NCBI RefSeq assembly: GCF_030682035.1
Contig: NZ_JAUXQZ010000023.1
Coordinates: forward strand, 62,001 to 126,000
Length of the DNA stretch: 64,000 nt
Reading direction: 5' to 3'
Source: Brevundimonas sp.
GTDB taxonomy: Bacteria; Pseudomonadota; Alphaproteobacteria; Caulobacterales; Caulobacteraceae
Positions 16,683 through 26,719 of this stretch are shown here, piece by piece. The number at the start of each line of letters is the position of its first letter. Within the stretch, counting starts at the first letter, position 1. The notes beneath the pieces are model-generated. The model saw only the letters and a list, made by a program, of their open reading frames with translations, did not search any database and was not told where the DNA came from. The position numbers and the translations under genes are program-made.

Positions 16683-18089
16683 TCAGCAGCTGTAGTACAT
16701 GTCGAATTCGACCGGGTGCGGGTGCAGTTGCAGGCGCATCACCTCTTCCATCTTCAGCTCGATATAGCTGTCGATGAAGTCGTCATCCATGACGCCGCCC
16801 TTTTTGAGGAAGGCGCGGTCCTTGTCGAGGTTGTCCAGCGCCTCCTTCAGCGAACCGCAGACTTCCGGGATCGAGCCGCGCTCTTCCGGCGGTAGATCAT
16901 AGAGGTTCTTGTCGGCCGGAGCGCCCGGATCGATGCGGTTCTCGATGCCGTCCAGGCCGGCCATCAGCAGGGCCACAAAGGTCAGATAGGGGTTGCCCAT
17001 CGGATCGGGGAAGCGGGCTTCGATGCGCTTGGCCTTGGGCGAATTGACCCACGGAATCCGGATCGAGGCCGAGCGGTTGCGGGCCGAATAGGCCAGTTTC
17101 ACCGGGGCTTCATAGCCGGGGACCAGCCGCTTGTAGGAGTTGGTGGTCGAGTTGGCGAAGGCGTTGATGGCCTTGGCGTGTTTGATGATGCCGCCGATGT
17201 ACCAGAGGCAGAGGTCCGACAGGCCGGCGTATTTGTCGCCCGCGAACAGCGGCTTGCCGTCGCGCCAGATCGACTGGTGCACATGCATGCCCGAGCCGTT
17301 GTCGCCGAAGGTCGGCTTGGCCATGAAGGTGGCCGACTTGCCATAGGCGGCGGCGACGTTGTGGATCACGTACTTATAGAGCTGCAGGCGATCGGCCATG
17401 GTCAGCAGGTCGCTGAACTTCAAACCCAGTTCGTGCTGGGCCGGGGCGACCTCGTGGTGGTGCTTCTCGGGCTGCATGCCCAGGTCGCGCATGACGCCCA
17501 GCATCTCGCCACGCAGGTCCTGGGCGCTGTCGGTCGGATTGACCGGGAAATAGCCGCCCTTGTGGGTCGGGCGATGGCCCATATTGCCTTCGGAATATTC
17601 GGCGCCGGTGTTGGCCGGCAGCTCGATCGAGTCATAGGCGTAGCCGGTGTCGTGCGGGGCGGTGCTCCAGCGCACGTCGTCGAAGATGAAGAACTCGGCT
17701 TCCGGCCCGAAGAAGACCGTGTCACCCACGCCCGAGGACTGGACATAGGCCAGGGCCTTCCTGGCCATCGAGCGGCTGTCGCGATTATAAGGCTCGTTGG
17801 TGTCGGGGTTCAGCACGTCGCAGAACAGGAACATCGTGGTCTGCTGGTAGAACGGATCGATCCATGAATGGGTCAGGTCCGGCTTGAGCAGCATGTCGGA
17901 CTCGTTGATCGCCTTCCAGCCGGCGATCGACGAGCCGTCGAACATCGTCCCTTCCTCGAGGAACTCTTCATCGACCAGGTCGATGTCGAAGGTGACGTGT
18001 TGCATCCGACCCTTGGTGTCGGTGAAACGGAGATCGACGTATTTCACGTCCTTCTCCTTGATCTCCTTGAGAATCTTGCCGGCGCTCAT
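16683..18089 (-). CDS. glnA: glutamine synthetase, type I
   Basis: ATP-dependent synthesis of glutamine from glutamate and ammonia. The 468-residue protein has the catalytic metal motifs FGPEAEFF (about 127-134) and [10 protein letters not shown] (211-220), and the adenylylation site Tyr397 in NLYDLPPEE, so activity is expected to be controlled by GlnE. The glnB gene lies 72 bases upstream on the same strand. Confidence 0.97.
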   Translation of the reverse strand: MSAGKILKEIKEKDVKYVDLRFTDTKGRMQHVTFDIDLVDEEFLEEGTMFDGSSIAGWKAINESDMLLKPDLTHSWIDPFYQQTTMFLFCDVLNPDTNEPYNRDSRSMARKALAYVQSSGVGDTVFFGPEAEFFIFDDVRWSTAPHDTGYAYDSIELPANTGAEYSEGNMGHRPTHKGGYFPVNPTDSAQDLRGEMLGVMRDLGMQPEKHHHEVAPAQHELGLKFSDLLTMADRLQLYKYVIHNVAAAYGKSATFMAKPTFGDNGSGMHVHQSIWRDGKPLFAGDKYAGLSDLCLWYIGGIIKHAKAINAFANSTTNSYKRLVPGYEAPVKLAYSARNRSASIRIPWVNSPKAKRIEARFPDPMGNPYLTFVALLMAGLDGIENRIDPGAPADKNLYDLPPEERGSIPEVCGSLKEALDNLDKDRAFLKKGGVMDDDFIDSYIELKMEEVMRLQLHPHPVEFDMYYSC

Positions 18090-18161
18090 ATCTTGTGGAT
18101 CCTGTCTGGGGGGAGGAAGGAAAGCGGCCGCGCCTTGCGGAACGGCCGGTCGATGGAGATG

Positions 18162-18608
<447 letters not shown>

Positions 18609-18619
18609 TTACAGGCCCG

Positions 18620-19447
18620 GTGACCCATCCCGTCCTGTCCGACTGGCGTGACGCCCTTCCCTGGCCCGACCGGGACACGCACAAGCACGCGCGAGGGCGG
18701 CTGGGCGTCGTCTCGGGCAAGGCGAGCCAGACGGGCGCCGCGCGGCTGGCGGCGCGGGCGGGCCTGAGGATCGGCGCGGGGGTGGTGCGTATCCTTTGCC
18801 CTCCGGATGCAACGGCTGTGATCGCGCCGGCTATTGAGGCGATCATGCTGACCCCGTTCGGCTCGGATGAGGCCCTGGAGGAAGCGGCTGAGGTGCTGGA
18901 CGCCGTCGTCATCGGTCCGGCCGCCGGGATCAATGACGCGACACAGGCCAATGTCCGCGCCCTGGCCGGGACGGGCGCCGCCCTGGTCGTGGACGCCGAC
19001 GGACTGACCGTGTTCGAGGGCTGGCCCGCGGACCTGTTCGACGTGCTGGACCGCGACGATGTCCTGACCCCCCATGAGGGCGAGTTCCGGCGGCTGTTTC
19101 CCGATCTGCTGCAACAGGGCCGAGAGGCGGCGGCGGCCGGGGCGGCGAAACAGGCGGGCGCCGTGGTGGTGCTGAAAGGGGCGGCGACAGTGATCGCGGC
19201 CCCGGACGGGCGGCTCAGCGTGAACGACAACGGGTCGCCCTGGCTGGCGACGGCGGGCAGTGGCGATGTACTGGCGGGGATGATCGGCGGGCTGATAGCG
19301 CAACGGATGGACAGTTTCGACGCGGCCCGAGCGGCCGTGTGGATGCATGCCGAGGCGGCGCGGGGGTTCGGGCCGGGGCTGATCGCGGAAGACCTGCCGG
19401 ACCGGATTCCGGCGGTGCTGGCGGCGCTTTATTCACAGACCAACTGA
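18620..19447 (+). CDS. nnrD: ADP/ATP-dependent NAD(P)H-hydrate dehydratase, stand-alone
   Basis: Repairs hydrated NAD(P)H. The 275-residue protein corresponds to the C-terminal carbohydrate-kinase-like domain of YjeF, with TPHEGEF, a VVLKGAATVI strand and the NGSPWLATAGSGDVLAG nucleotide site. The N-terminal epimerase half of the usual fusion is absent. GTG start. Divergent from glnB across a 119-base gap. Confidence 0.88.
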   Translation: MTHPVLSDWRDALPWPDRDTHKHARGRLGVVSGKASQTGAARLAARAGLRIGAGVVRILCPPDATAVIAPAIEAIMLTPFGSDEALEEAAEVLDAVVIGPAAGINDATQANVRALAGTGAALVVDADGLTVFEGWPADLFDVLDRDDVLTPHEGEFRRLFPDLLQQGREAAAAGAAKQAGAVVVLKGAATVIAAPDGRLSVNDNGSPWLATAGSGDVLAGMIGGLIAQRMDSFDAARAAVWMHAEAARGFGPGLIAEDLPDRIPAVLAALYSQTN

Positions 19448-19519
19448 CCGCGACCCCGCATCCGGTTCAAATCGTCACCGAAGCGGCCTATCTCGACGCA
19501 ACCCCGCCGGAGTCCTGTC

Positions 19520-20287
19520 TTGTTGATCGTCCTGTCCCCGGCCAAGCGGCTGGATTTCACCGAAGCCGATCCAGGCCTGCCCGCGAGCGAACGGCGCTTT
19601 CTTGAGGACACCGCCTCCCTGGCCCGGACGGCGCGCGGGCGCACGGTGGCCGAACTGCGCCGGTTGATGAGCATTTCCGACGATCTCGCCCGGCTGAACC
19701 GCGAGCGGTTTCAGGCCTTCGACGCCGAGTCGACCGACGGGGTGCAGGCGGCCTTCGCCTTTGCCGGGGACGTCTATGAAGGCCTGAAGGCGCGGGAGCT
19801 CGACCCAGCGGGCCTGACCTTCGCCCAGGAGCATGTGCGGATTCTGTCGGGCCTGTACGGCCTGCTGCGGCCGCTGGATCGCATTCAGCCCTATCGGCTG
19901 GAAATGGGGGCGCGGCTGAAGACCCGGCGCGGGTCCAGCCTGTACGACTTCTGGGGCGACCGGATCGCGAAATGCCTGAATGCCGACGCGGAGGGTCAGG
20001 CCGACCGGACCCTGGTGAACCTGGCCAGCCAGGAATATTTTGGCGTCGTGGACGCCAAGGCGCTGAAACTGCCGGTGGTGACGCCGCATTTCCGCGAATC
20101 GAAGGATGGCGAGAGCCGGATCATCTCCTTCTTCGCCAAGAAGGCGCGTGGCGGCATGACACGGTTCGCTATCGATGAGCGGATCGACCGGGCCGAAGAC
20201 CTCAAGGCTTTCGACCGCGACGGCTATCGCTTTGACAAGGCGGCATCGAGCGAGACAGAGTGGATATTCATCAGGTCGGGAAATTAA
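19520..20287 (+). CDS. yaaA: peroxide stress protein YaaA (UPF0246)
   Basis: A 255-residue DUF328/UPF0246 protein with the family start LIVLSPAKRLDF and the conserved LSGLYGLLRPLD and FFAKKARG segments. In E. coli YaaA limits free iron and DNA damage under hydrogen peroxide. The start is TTG (two in tandem), so exact initiation is uncertain by one codon. Confidence 0.93.
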   Translation: MLIVLSPAKRLDFTEADPGLPASERRFLEDTASLARTARGRTVAELRRLMSISDDLARLNRERFQAFDAESTDGVQAAFAFAGDVYEGLKARELDPAGLTFAQEHVRILSGLYGLLRPLDRIQPYRLEMGARLKTRRGSSLYDFWGDRIAKCLNADAEGQADRTLVNLASQEYFGVVDAKALKLPVVTPHFRESKDGESRIISFFAKKARGGMTRFAIDERIDRAEDLKAFDRDGYRFDKAASSETEWIFIRSGN

Positions 20288-20359
20288 TCCCGACTGTCGC
20301 CTTCGCAACCGCGAACAGCTAGGCTGGCGACACAAGACTGACGGACGGACGAGACCCCT

Positions 20360-21208
20360 ATGTTCCAATGGCCCAAACGTGGTGACGGCTCAGAGACGGC
20401 GAGCGAGCCCTTCCGCGACGTCGGCGACCTGAAGGGCCAGGTGGCGGTGATCTCGGGCTCGACCTCGGGAATCGGTCTGGCCTTCGCCCGCGCCATCGCC
20501 TCGCGCGGCGGCGATGTGGTGTTGAACGGGCTGGGCGACCCATCCGAGATCGAACGCACCCGGTCCGGGCTGGAGGCCAGCTGCGGCGTCCACGTACGCT
20601 ACCATGCCGCCAACATGCTGCGCGGCGACGAGGTCGCCGACATGGTCGCCTACGGCAAGCACCAGCTGGGCCGGGTCGATATCCTGATCAACAACGCCGG
20701 CGTCCAGCACGTCGAGGCGGTCGAGAAATTCCCCTCGGACAAGTGGGAACAGATCATCGCCATCAACCTGTCCTCGACCTTCTACGCAACCCGCGCGGTG
20801 ATCCCGATCATGAAGGCGCAGGGGCGCGGCCGGATCATCAATGTGGCCTCGGCGCACGGCCTCGTCGCCAGCCCCTACAAGTCCGCCTATGTCGCGGCCA
20901 AGCACGGCGTCATCGGCTTCACCAAGACGGTGGCGCTGGAAGTCGCGCAGGACAACATCACCTGCAACGCCCTGTGCCCCGGCTATGTCGAGACGCCGAT
21001 CGTCGAGAAACAGATCGCCGACCAGGCCCGCACGCGCGGCATGTCGAGGGAGGCGGTGCTGAAAGAGGTTATCCTCGGCTCGCAGCCGACGAAGCGGTTC
21101 GTGACGACGGACGAGCTGACGGGGATCATGCTGTATCTGGTCAGCGACCTCGGCGCCTCGGCGAATGGGGCCAGCTTCTCCATCGATGGCGGGTGGACGG
21201 CCCAGTAG
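20360..21208 (+). CDS. 3-hydroxybutyrate dehydrogenase-type SDR
   Basis: NAD-dependent oxidation of D-3-hydroxybutyrate to acetoacetate is the likely reaction. The 282-residue protein has GSTSGIG (cofactor), NNAGVQHV, the catalytic Ser in ASAHG and Tyr/Lys in YVAAKHG, then NALCPGYVETP. The NNAGVQHVxxxxxF and NLSSTFY patterns match known 3-HB dehydrogenases. About 20 residues longer at the N terminus than usual. Confidence 0.82.
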   Translation: MFQWPKRGDGSETASEPFRDVGDLKGQVAVISGSTSGIGLAFARAIASRGGDVVLNGLGDPSEIERTRSGLEASCGVHVRYHAANMLRGDEVADMVAYGKHQLGRVDILINNAGVQHVEAVEKFPSDKWEQIIAINLSSTFYATRAVIPIMKAQGRGRIINVASAHGLVASPYKSAYVAAKHGVIGFTKTVALEVAQDNITCNALCPGYVETPIVEKQIADQARTRGMSREAVLKEVILGSQPTKRFVTTDELTGIMLYLVSDLGASANGASFSIDGGWTAQ

Positions 21209-21211
21209 CGC

Positions 21212-22189
21212 TCAACCCACAAACCCCGCCGCTCGCCTGAGCCGATCGTTGATCGCTTCGCCCAGACCAGTCGGCGGAATCGGCGACACCGCGATCCCTG
21301 CCGGACGTTCACGGTCCGCCTCGCGCAGCCGCCGGAACAGATTGGCCGCCGCCTCGCGCAGGTCGCCCGAGGGGCTCAGGCTCCAGCGCAGCTGACCCAC
21401 CCCGGGACCGAAGCCGAGCAGGATTTCGCCCGCTCGCGCCGCCTCGGCCTTGATCCGCACCGGCGCGTCGGGCGCATAGTGCAGGGCCATCCGGCCGGGG
21501 GAGCGGTGGCCCTCCCCGTCCCGGTCGAGTGGGCCGACAACGGCCTCGATCTCCTCGCGGGTGACGGAGCCGGGGCGCAGCAGGGATACGCGTCCGTCGA
21601 GCACCGAGACCACGGTGCTCTCCACCCCGACGGCGCAATCGCCGCCATCGATCAGCGCCGCCGCGAAGGCCCCGGTCTCCTCGACCGCGTCGGCGAAGGT
21701 GGTGGGGCTGGGCCGGCCCGAGCGGTTGGCCGAGGGCGCGACGACGGGGCGGCCGAAGGCGGCGATGACGGCGCGGGCGCGGGCATGGCCCGGCACGCGG
21801 ACGGCGACGCTGTCCAGACCCGCGCGGGCCAGGTCGCAGACCCGGTCGCGATCCCGGACCGGAGCCACGATGGTCAGCGGTCCGGGCCAGAAGGCCTCGG
21901 CCAGCGCCCGCGCCCGCGCGTCGAACACAGCGACGGTCTCGGCCTGCACCGCGTCGGCGACATGGGCGATCAGGGGGTTGAAGCGTGGGCGGCCCTTGGC
22001 CTCGAAGAGGGCGGCGACGGCGACGGCGTTCCCGGCGTCGGCGGCGAGGCCATAGACGGTCTCGGTCGGGAGGATGACGAGGCGGCCGTCGGCCAAGGCG
22101 CGGGCGGCCTCGGCGTCGGACACAGTCAGGCGCGGTGCGCCTGAAGCGCCACCCGCACCGTCACCTGCTGTCCGACCAGCCTGTTCCAA
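21212..22189 (-). CDS. L-threonylcarbamoyladenylate synthase, long (Sua5) type
   Basis: Makes threonylcarbamoyl-AMP for tRNA t6A37. The 325-residue protein has a YrdC domain (about 22-205) with the PTETVYGLAADA and KGRPRFNPL motifs and SANRSG, plus the C-terminal Sua5 domain joined by a linker with PGRMALHYAPDAPV. The ATG used here overlaps yceI by 64 bases; a GTG at 22123 just after the yceI stop would remove 22 residues and is a plausible true start. Confidence 0.92.
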   Translation of the reverse strand: MEQAGRTAGDGAGGASGAPRLTVSDAEAARALADGRLVILPTETVYGLAADAGNAVAVAALFEAKGRPRFNPLIAHVADAVQAETVAVFDARARALAEAFWPGPLTIVAPVRDRDRVCDLARAGLDSVAVRVPGHARARAVIAAFGRPVVAPSANRSGRPSPTTFADAVEETGAFAAALIDGGDCAVGVESTVVSVLDGRVSLLRPGSVTREEIEAVVGPLDRDGEGHRSPGRMALHYAPDAPVRIKAEAARAGEILLGFGPGVGQLRWSLSPSGDLREAAANLFRRLREADRERPAGIAVSPIPPTGLGEAINDRLRRAAGFVG

Positions 22190-22701
22190 GGCCCCGATGT
22201 CCCTATGCCGAAATCCGCGCGATTCAGGATGAACGCGCCCGCCAGATGCGCCCGGTCGCCGGTGACGCGCAAGTCTACGGGGAAGGCGACCGGCCGGGTC
22301 ACTCCCTTCATCGTCACCTCGGCGCGGGCCGTGTAGCGGTCGCCGCCCAGCGGCTCCAGCGCCCGCAGGTCGAACCGGATCAGCGGATAGCGGGCGGCGT
22401 CGAGGAAGGCCGGGCCGGTGGCGCGCCCTGACGCCACGGCGGGCGACATGGTCAGCGAGGCGGACTGGACCACCACCGTGGCCCGCGTCCGGTCAGGGTC
22501 GGCGGGGTCGAAGGCGATGTCGCCCCGCCAGTCGGCAAACCGGCCGCTGTGGGCGCCGCCGAAGGCCCGGACCGACATCTCGATCCGGGAAGCGTCCCGA
22601 TCGACCATCCACGGGATCGCCGTCGCCCCCGTCTGGGTCAACAGGGCCAGGACGGCGAACGCCTGGACCGCCCGCCGCCTCACGGCCGTCGCGGGATCCA
22701 C
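22126..22701 (-). CDS. YceI-family periplasmic protein
   Basis: A 191-residue protein with an N-terminal signal peptide (about 1-28) followed by a YceI lipocalin-like barrel, recognisable from IPWMVDRDASRIEMSV and the late MKGVTRPV segment. Family members bind isoprenoid or other lipids in the periplasm. It overlaps cytochrome b561 by 22 bases, and this YceI-b561 pairing is common. Confidence 0.88.
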   Translation of the reverse strand: MDPATAVRRRAVQAFAVLALLTQTGATAIPWMVDRDASRIEMSVRAFGGAHSGRFADWRGDIAFDPADPDRTRATVVVQSASLTMSPAVASGRATGPAFLDAARYPLIRFDLRALEPLGGDRYTARAEVTMKGVTRPVAFPVDLRVTGDRAHLAGAFILNRADFGIGTSGPWNRLVGQQVTVRVALQAHRA

Positions 22702-23234
22702 GGGATCATCCGGTGCAGGACATTGTCCCGGTCGACGAATTGATGCTTCAGCGCCCCGACGATGTGCAGCACCACCAGGGCGATCATCAGCAGACCCGCC
22801 AGCTCGTGGGCCTCCATGATGGCGCCCGCCAGTTCACGATCCTGCGGCAAGGGCAGCAGCGGCCAGTTGAACAGGCCGAACCATGGGATGGGTCGTCCCG
22901 CCGCCGAGGATGCCGCCCATCCCCCCAGGGGCAGGCCGATCAACAGTATGTAGAACAGGACGTGACTGGTGCGCGCCAGCAGCCTTTGCCAGCGCGGCAT
23001 CTCCGACGGCAGGGCTATGGCCGGGTTGGCCAGGCGCCAGCCCAGTCGCACGAGGGTCAGCACCAGTATGCTCAATCCGGTTGACTTGTGGAGTTGCAGA
23101 TACTCCCGCGCCGACGGCTGGCCTTCGGTCGCCAGATAGAGGGCGATCAGCATCAGTTGCGTCACCACCAGGGCGGCGATCAGCCAATGCAGGATCAGCG
23201 AGACGGTGGAATAGCGGTTGCGCGGTTCAGCCAT
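22680..23234 (-). CDS. cytochrome b561-type membrane protein
   Basis: A 184-residue protein with four membrane helices. Histidines at the helix ends (ILHWLIA, LQLHKSTG, TSHVLFY, AHELAG and VLHIVGALKHQF) are candidates for two b haems. It probably moves electrons between quinol and periplasmic acceptors. First gene of the b561-yceI-sua5 run on this strand. Confidence 0.9.
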   Translation of the reverse strand: MAEPRNRYSTVSLILHWLIAALVVTQLMLIALYLATEGQPSAREYLQLHKSTGLSILVLTLVRLGWRLANPAIALPSEMPRWQRLLARTSHVLFYILLIGLPLGGWAASSAAGRPIPWFGLFNWPLLPLPQDRELAGAIMEAHELAGLLMIALVVLHIVGALKHQFVDRDNVLHRMIPWIPRRP

Positions 23235-23373
23235 GAACGACCCCTTTCTGGACGAGCCTCAGCTTGACCCACCCCGCCGGCTTCGCCAAGCGATGTCTTG
23301 CCTGCCGCAACTTGCATGCCCTCGGGGCAAGGCGGCATGAACGCGATCAGACCGACAGCGAGACCAGACCGCC

Positions 23374-25158
23374 ATGACCTACCGCGCGCCCGTCCGCGAT
23401 CTCGCCTTCACCCTTCAGGCCGTGGCCGGCATCGACCGGGTCGCGGCCACCGGCGCCTTTCCTGACTATGACGCCGAGGTGCTGGGCGCTGTGCTCGAGG
23501 CGGCGGCGCAGTTCTCGGAAGGGGTGCTGGCCCCGCTGAACCGGATCGGCGACCTGAAGGGCTCGACCTGGGCCGACGGCGCGGTCACCGCCGCGCCCGG
23601 ATTCGCCGATGCCTATCGCCAGTTCGCCGAGGGCGGCTGGACCGGCCTGTCCGCCCCGACCCATGCGGGCGGGCAAGCCCTGCCCAAGGCGCTGGAGCTG
23701 GCGGCCTATGAGACCGTACATGCAGCATGCATGGCCTTCGGCCTGTGCCCCATGTTGTCGCTGGCGACCATCGAGGCGCTGGAGGGCCACGGGACCGACC
23801 GGCAGAAGGAGGTCTATCTGACCAGACTGGTCAGCGGCGAATGGACCGGGGCCATGGTCCTGACCGAACCGCAGGCGGGGTCCGACCTGGGCGCCCTGAC
23901 CGCCACGGCGACGCCGAACGGCGACGGGACGTACAGCCTGAGCGGCCAGAAGATCTTCATCACCTGGGGCGACCACGACGCCACGGACAACATCATCCAC
24001 ATGGTCCTGGCCCGCCTGCCCGACGCGCCACCGGGGCCGAAGGGGATCAGCCTGTTTCTGGCCTCGAAATTCCTCGTCAATGACGATGGGTCGCTGGGCG
24101 CCCGCAACGGCTTCCGTCCCGTGGGCGTCGAGCACAAGCTGGGCATTCACGCCTCGCCCACCTGCGTCATGGCCTATGAGGGCGCGACCGCCGAGCTGGT
24201 CGGTCAGCCCAATCAGGGTCTCGCCCACATGTTTGTGATGATGAACGCCGCCCGCCTCGCCGTCGGGGTCGAGGGCGTCGGCATCGCCGAGCGGGCGTAT
24301 CAGCACGCCCTCGCCTATGCGGGCGAGCGGCGGCAGGGCCGGTCGGTCTGGACCGGCGAGGCCAACGCCCCGATCGTCGACCATCCGGATGTGCGCCGCA
24401 TGCTGGCGGTGATGAAGGCGAAGATCGCCGCCGCCCGCGCCCTCTGCCTGTCCACCGGCGTCGCCGCCGATCTGGCGAATCACGCGGCGACGGAAGAGGA
24501 ACGCCGCCGCTGGAAGGGCCGCGAGGACCTGTTCACGCCTATCGCCAAGGCCTGGTCGACTGACGTGGGCTGCGAGGTCGCCTCCATGGGGGTGCAGATT
24601 CACGGCGGTATGGGCTTCATCGAGGAGACCGGCGCGGCCCAATACTATCGCGACGCCCGCATCGCCCCGATCTACGAAGGCACCAACGGCATCCAGGCCA
24701 TGGACCTGGTCGGCCGCAAGCTGTCGCAGGACGGCGGCCAGTCGGCGCGCGACCTGATCGCGGACATGAAGGCGACGCTTGCCGTCTTGCCCCGGCTGTA
24801 TTCCGGTCGGCCGGTCGAGGCCCTCGCCGAGGGGATCGCGGCCGTCGAGGCCGCCACCGACTGGCTGATGGAGCGCAAGGGCGCCGCCGACGGCGCGGCT
24901 GACGTGCTGGCGGCCGCCGACGCCTATCTGAAACTGGTCGGCGACGTGGTCGGCGGCTGGATGCTGGCCCTCGGCGCGCTCCACGCCCGCGACCAGCTGG
25001 ACGGCGGTCAGGGCGATCCGGCGTGGCTGGAAGGCAAGATCACCCTGTACGAGGTCTATGTCGCCAATGTGCTCGGACAGGCCCCGAGCCGGATGGCCGC
25101 GGTGCGTCAGGGCGGGGCGCTGCTGGGGCGGATGAGTGCCGACGTGCTGGCGGGGTAG
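23374..25158 (+). CDS. acyl-CoA dehydrogenase with C-terminal extension (DmdC/FadE5-like)
   Basis: A 594-residue FAD enzyme: acyl-CoA dehydrogenase N, M and C domains (TEPQAGSDLG at about 165-174; IHGGMGFIEET and YEGTNGIQAMDL later), then a further 130-residue domain of the type found in DmdC-like dehydrogenases. It introduces an alpha-beta double bond in acyl-CoA. Substrate length cannot be read from sequence. Monocistronic; no fadAB neighbours. Confidence 0.9.
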   Translation: MTYRAPVRDLAFTLQAVAGIDRVAATGAFPDYDAEVLGAVLEAAAQFSEGVLAPLNRIGDLKGSTWADGAVTAAPGFADAYRQFAEGGWTGLSAPTHAGGQALPKALELAAYETVHAACMAFGLCPMLSLATIEALEGHGTDRQKEVYLTRLVSGEWTGAMVLTEPQAGSDLGALTATATPNGDGTYSLSGQKIFITWGDHDATDNIIHMVLARLPDAPPGPKGISLFLASKFLVNDDGSLGARNGFRPVGVEHKLGIHASPTCVMAYEGATAELVGQPNQGLAHMFVMMNAARLAVGVEGVGIAERAYQHALAYAGERRQGRSVWTGEANAPIVDHPDVRRMLAVMKAKIAAARALCLSTGVAADLANHAATEEERRRWKGREDLFTPIAKAWSTDVGCEVASMGVQIHGGMGFIEETGAAQYYRDARIAPIYEGTNGIQAMDLVGRKLSQDGGQSARDLIADMKATLAVLPRLYSGRPVEALAEGIAAVEAATDWLMERKGAADGAADVLAAADAYLKLVGDVVGGWMLALGALHARDQLDGGQGDPAWLEGKITLYEVYVANVLGQAPSRMAAVRQGGALLGRMSADVLAG

Positions 25159-25169
25159 AGTCGAACGCT

Positions 25170-25301
25170 CTCCCTCCCCTTCATGGGGAGGGACGTCGGC
25201 GCGAAGCGATGACAGGGTGGGGTACGACGGGGCAGAGCGGAACCGTGCGGCCGCTCGCCACCCGTCCGCTTCGCGGCCACCCTCCCCATGAGGGGAGGGA
25301 G
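25170..25301. repeat. 132-bp element with inverted ctccctcccc...ggggaggga ends
   Basis: The left end (25170-25193) and right end (25280-25301) are inverted copies differing by a one-base gap. Each end is itself a short palindrome (cctcccc/ggggagg). It fills most of the space between the convergent acyl-CoA dehydrogenase and lpdA. It is related in composition to the repeats at 2115, 28156 and 29538. Confidence 0.75.
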
Positions 25302-25311
25302 ATGCCCTCCA

Positions 25312-26718
25312 TCAGATGTGGATCACCCGCCCGTAGGCGTCCAGCGCCGCCTCATGCATGGCCTCCGACATGGTCGGGTGGGGATAGACGATGCCGTGGA
25401 TGTCCTCTTCCGTCGCCTCCATGGCGATAGCGGTGACATAGCCCTGGATCATCTCGGTGACCTCGGCGCCGATCATATGGGCGCCGATCAGGGCCCCGGT
25501 CTTCGCGTCGAAGATGGTCTTGACGAAGCCGTCGGTGCCGCCCGAGGCGATGGCCTTGCCGTTCACCTTGAAGGGGAAGCGGCCGATCTTGACCTCGAGC
25601 CTGGCCTCGCGGGCGCCCTGTTCGGTGATCCCGACCGAGGCGACCTGGGGCTGGGCGTAGGTGCAGCCGGCGATGGGCGAGTTGACGTTCGGTGACTTGA
25701 ACCCGGCGATGTATTCGGCGGCGTGGATGCCTTCGTGGCTGGCCTTGTGCGCCAGCCACGGCGCGCCGGCGCAGTCGCCGATGGCGTAGAGCCCCTTCAC
25801 ATTCGTTTGGCAGTGGCCGTCGATGGTGATGTGGCCGCGGTCCATGTTCACCCCCAGCGCCTCCAGCCCGATGCCGTCGGTATTGGCGGTGATGCCGACC
25901 GCCGAGATGCAGACCTCGGCTTCCAGCGTCTCGGCCTTGCCGCCGGCCTCGATGGCCACCTGCACGCCCTTGCCGCCCTTTTTGACGCCGGTGACCTTGG
26001 CCCCGACACGGAATTTCAGGCCGCGCTTCTCGAACGACTTCTGGGCCGCCCTGGACACCTCCTCGTCCTCGACCGGCATGATGCGGTCGACCATCTCGAC
26101 CACGGTCACCTCGGCCCCGAGAGCGCGATAGAAGCTGCCGAACTCGATGCCGATGGCCCCTGAGCCGATGACGACGATGGAGGCGGGCATGGACTTCGGG
26201 GCCATGGCCTCGCGGTAGGCCCAGATGCGGTCGCCGTCTGCCTCGAGGCCGATCTGCGGGATGGCCTTGGCCCGCGCGCCGACGGCCAGCATGACCGCCT
26301 TGGCCTCGACCGTGCGCGAACCGCCGGCCTTGAGGGCGATGACCACTTTCGGAGCCGCCACGCCCTTCTCCAGCTTGGCCGACCCCTCGATGACCTCGAT
26401 CTTGTTCTTCTTCATCAGATAGCCGACGCCGGCGTTCAACTGTTTGGCCACGCCGCGCGAGCGGGCGATGATGGCGGCGAAGTCGAAGCCGACCTTCTCC
26501 GCCGACAGGCCGTAGTCCTTCAGATGGGACAGGCTTTCGTATTTCTCGCCGGACTTGAGCAGGGCCTTGGTCGGGATACAGCCCCAGTTCAGGCAGACGC
26601 CGCCCAGGGTCTCGCGCTCGACGATGGCGACCTTCTGGCCCAGTTGGCTGGCCCGGATGGCGGCGACATAGCCGCCGGGGCCCGAACCGATGACGATGAG
26701 ATCAAATTCAGCGGCCAT
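25312..26718 (-). CDS. lpdA: dihydrolipoyl dehydrogenase (E3)
   Basis: Reoxidises the lipoyl groups of E2 with NAD. The 468-residue flavoprotein has the FAD site GSGPGG (11-16), redox disulfide Cys42-Cys47 in GGVCLNWGCIPT, a second NAD motif VIGSGAIGIEFG and the C-terminal HPTMSEAMHEA catalytic His-Glu. Last gene of the pdh run, one base after gpx. Confidence 0.96.
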   Translation of the reverse strand: MAAEFDLIVIGSGPGGYVAAIRASQLGQKVAIVERETLGGVCLNWGCIPTKALLKSGEKYESLSHLKDYGLSAEKVGFDFAAIIARSRGVAKQLNAGVGYLMKKNKIEVIEGSAKLEKGVAAPKVVIALKAGGSRTVEAKAVMLAVGARAKAIPQIGLEADGDRIWAYREAMAPKSMPASIVVIGSGAIGIEFGSFYRALGAEVTVVEMVDRIMPVEDEEVSRAAQKSFEKRGLKFRVGAKVTGVKKGGKGVQVAIEAGGKAETLEAEVCISAVGITANTDGIGLEALGVNMDRGHITIDGHCQTNVKGLYAIGDCAGAPWLAHKASHEGIHAAEYIAGFKSPNVNSPIAGCTYAQPQVASVGITEQGAREARLEVKIGRFPFKVNGKAIASGGTDGFVKTIFDAKTGALIGAHMIGAEVTEMIQGYVTAIAMEATEEDIHGIVYPHPTMSEAMHEAALDAYGRVIHI

Positions 26719-26719
26719 G

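Noticed and set aside
23347..24984. A 545-codon minus-strand frame
   Set aside because: Fully antisense to the acyl-CoA dehydrogenase; composition is shadow-like.
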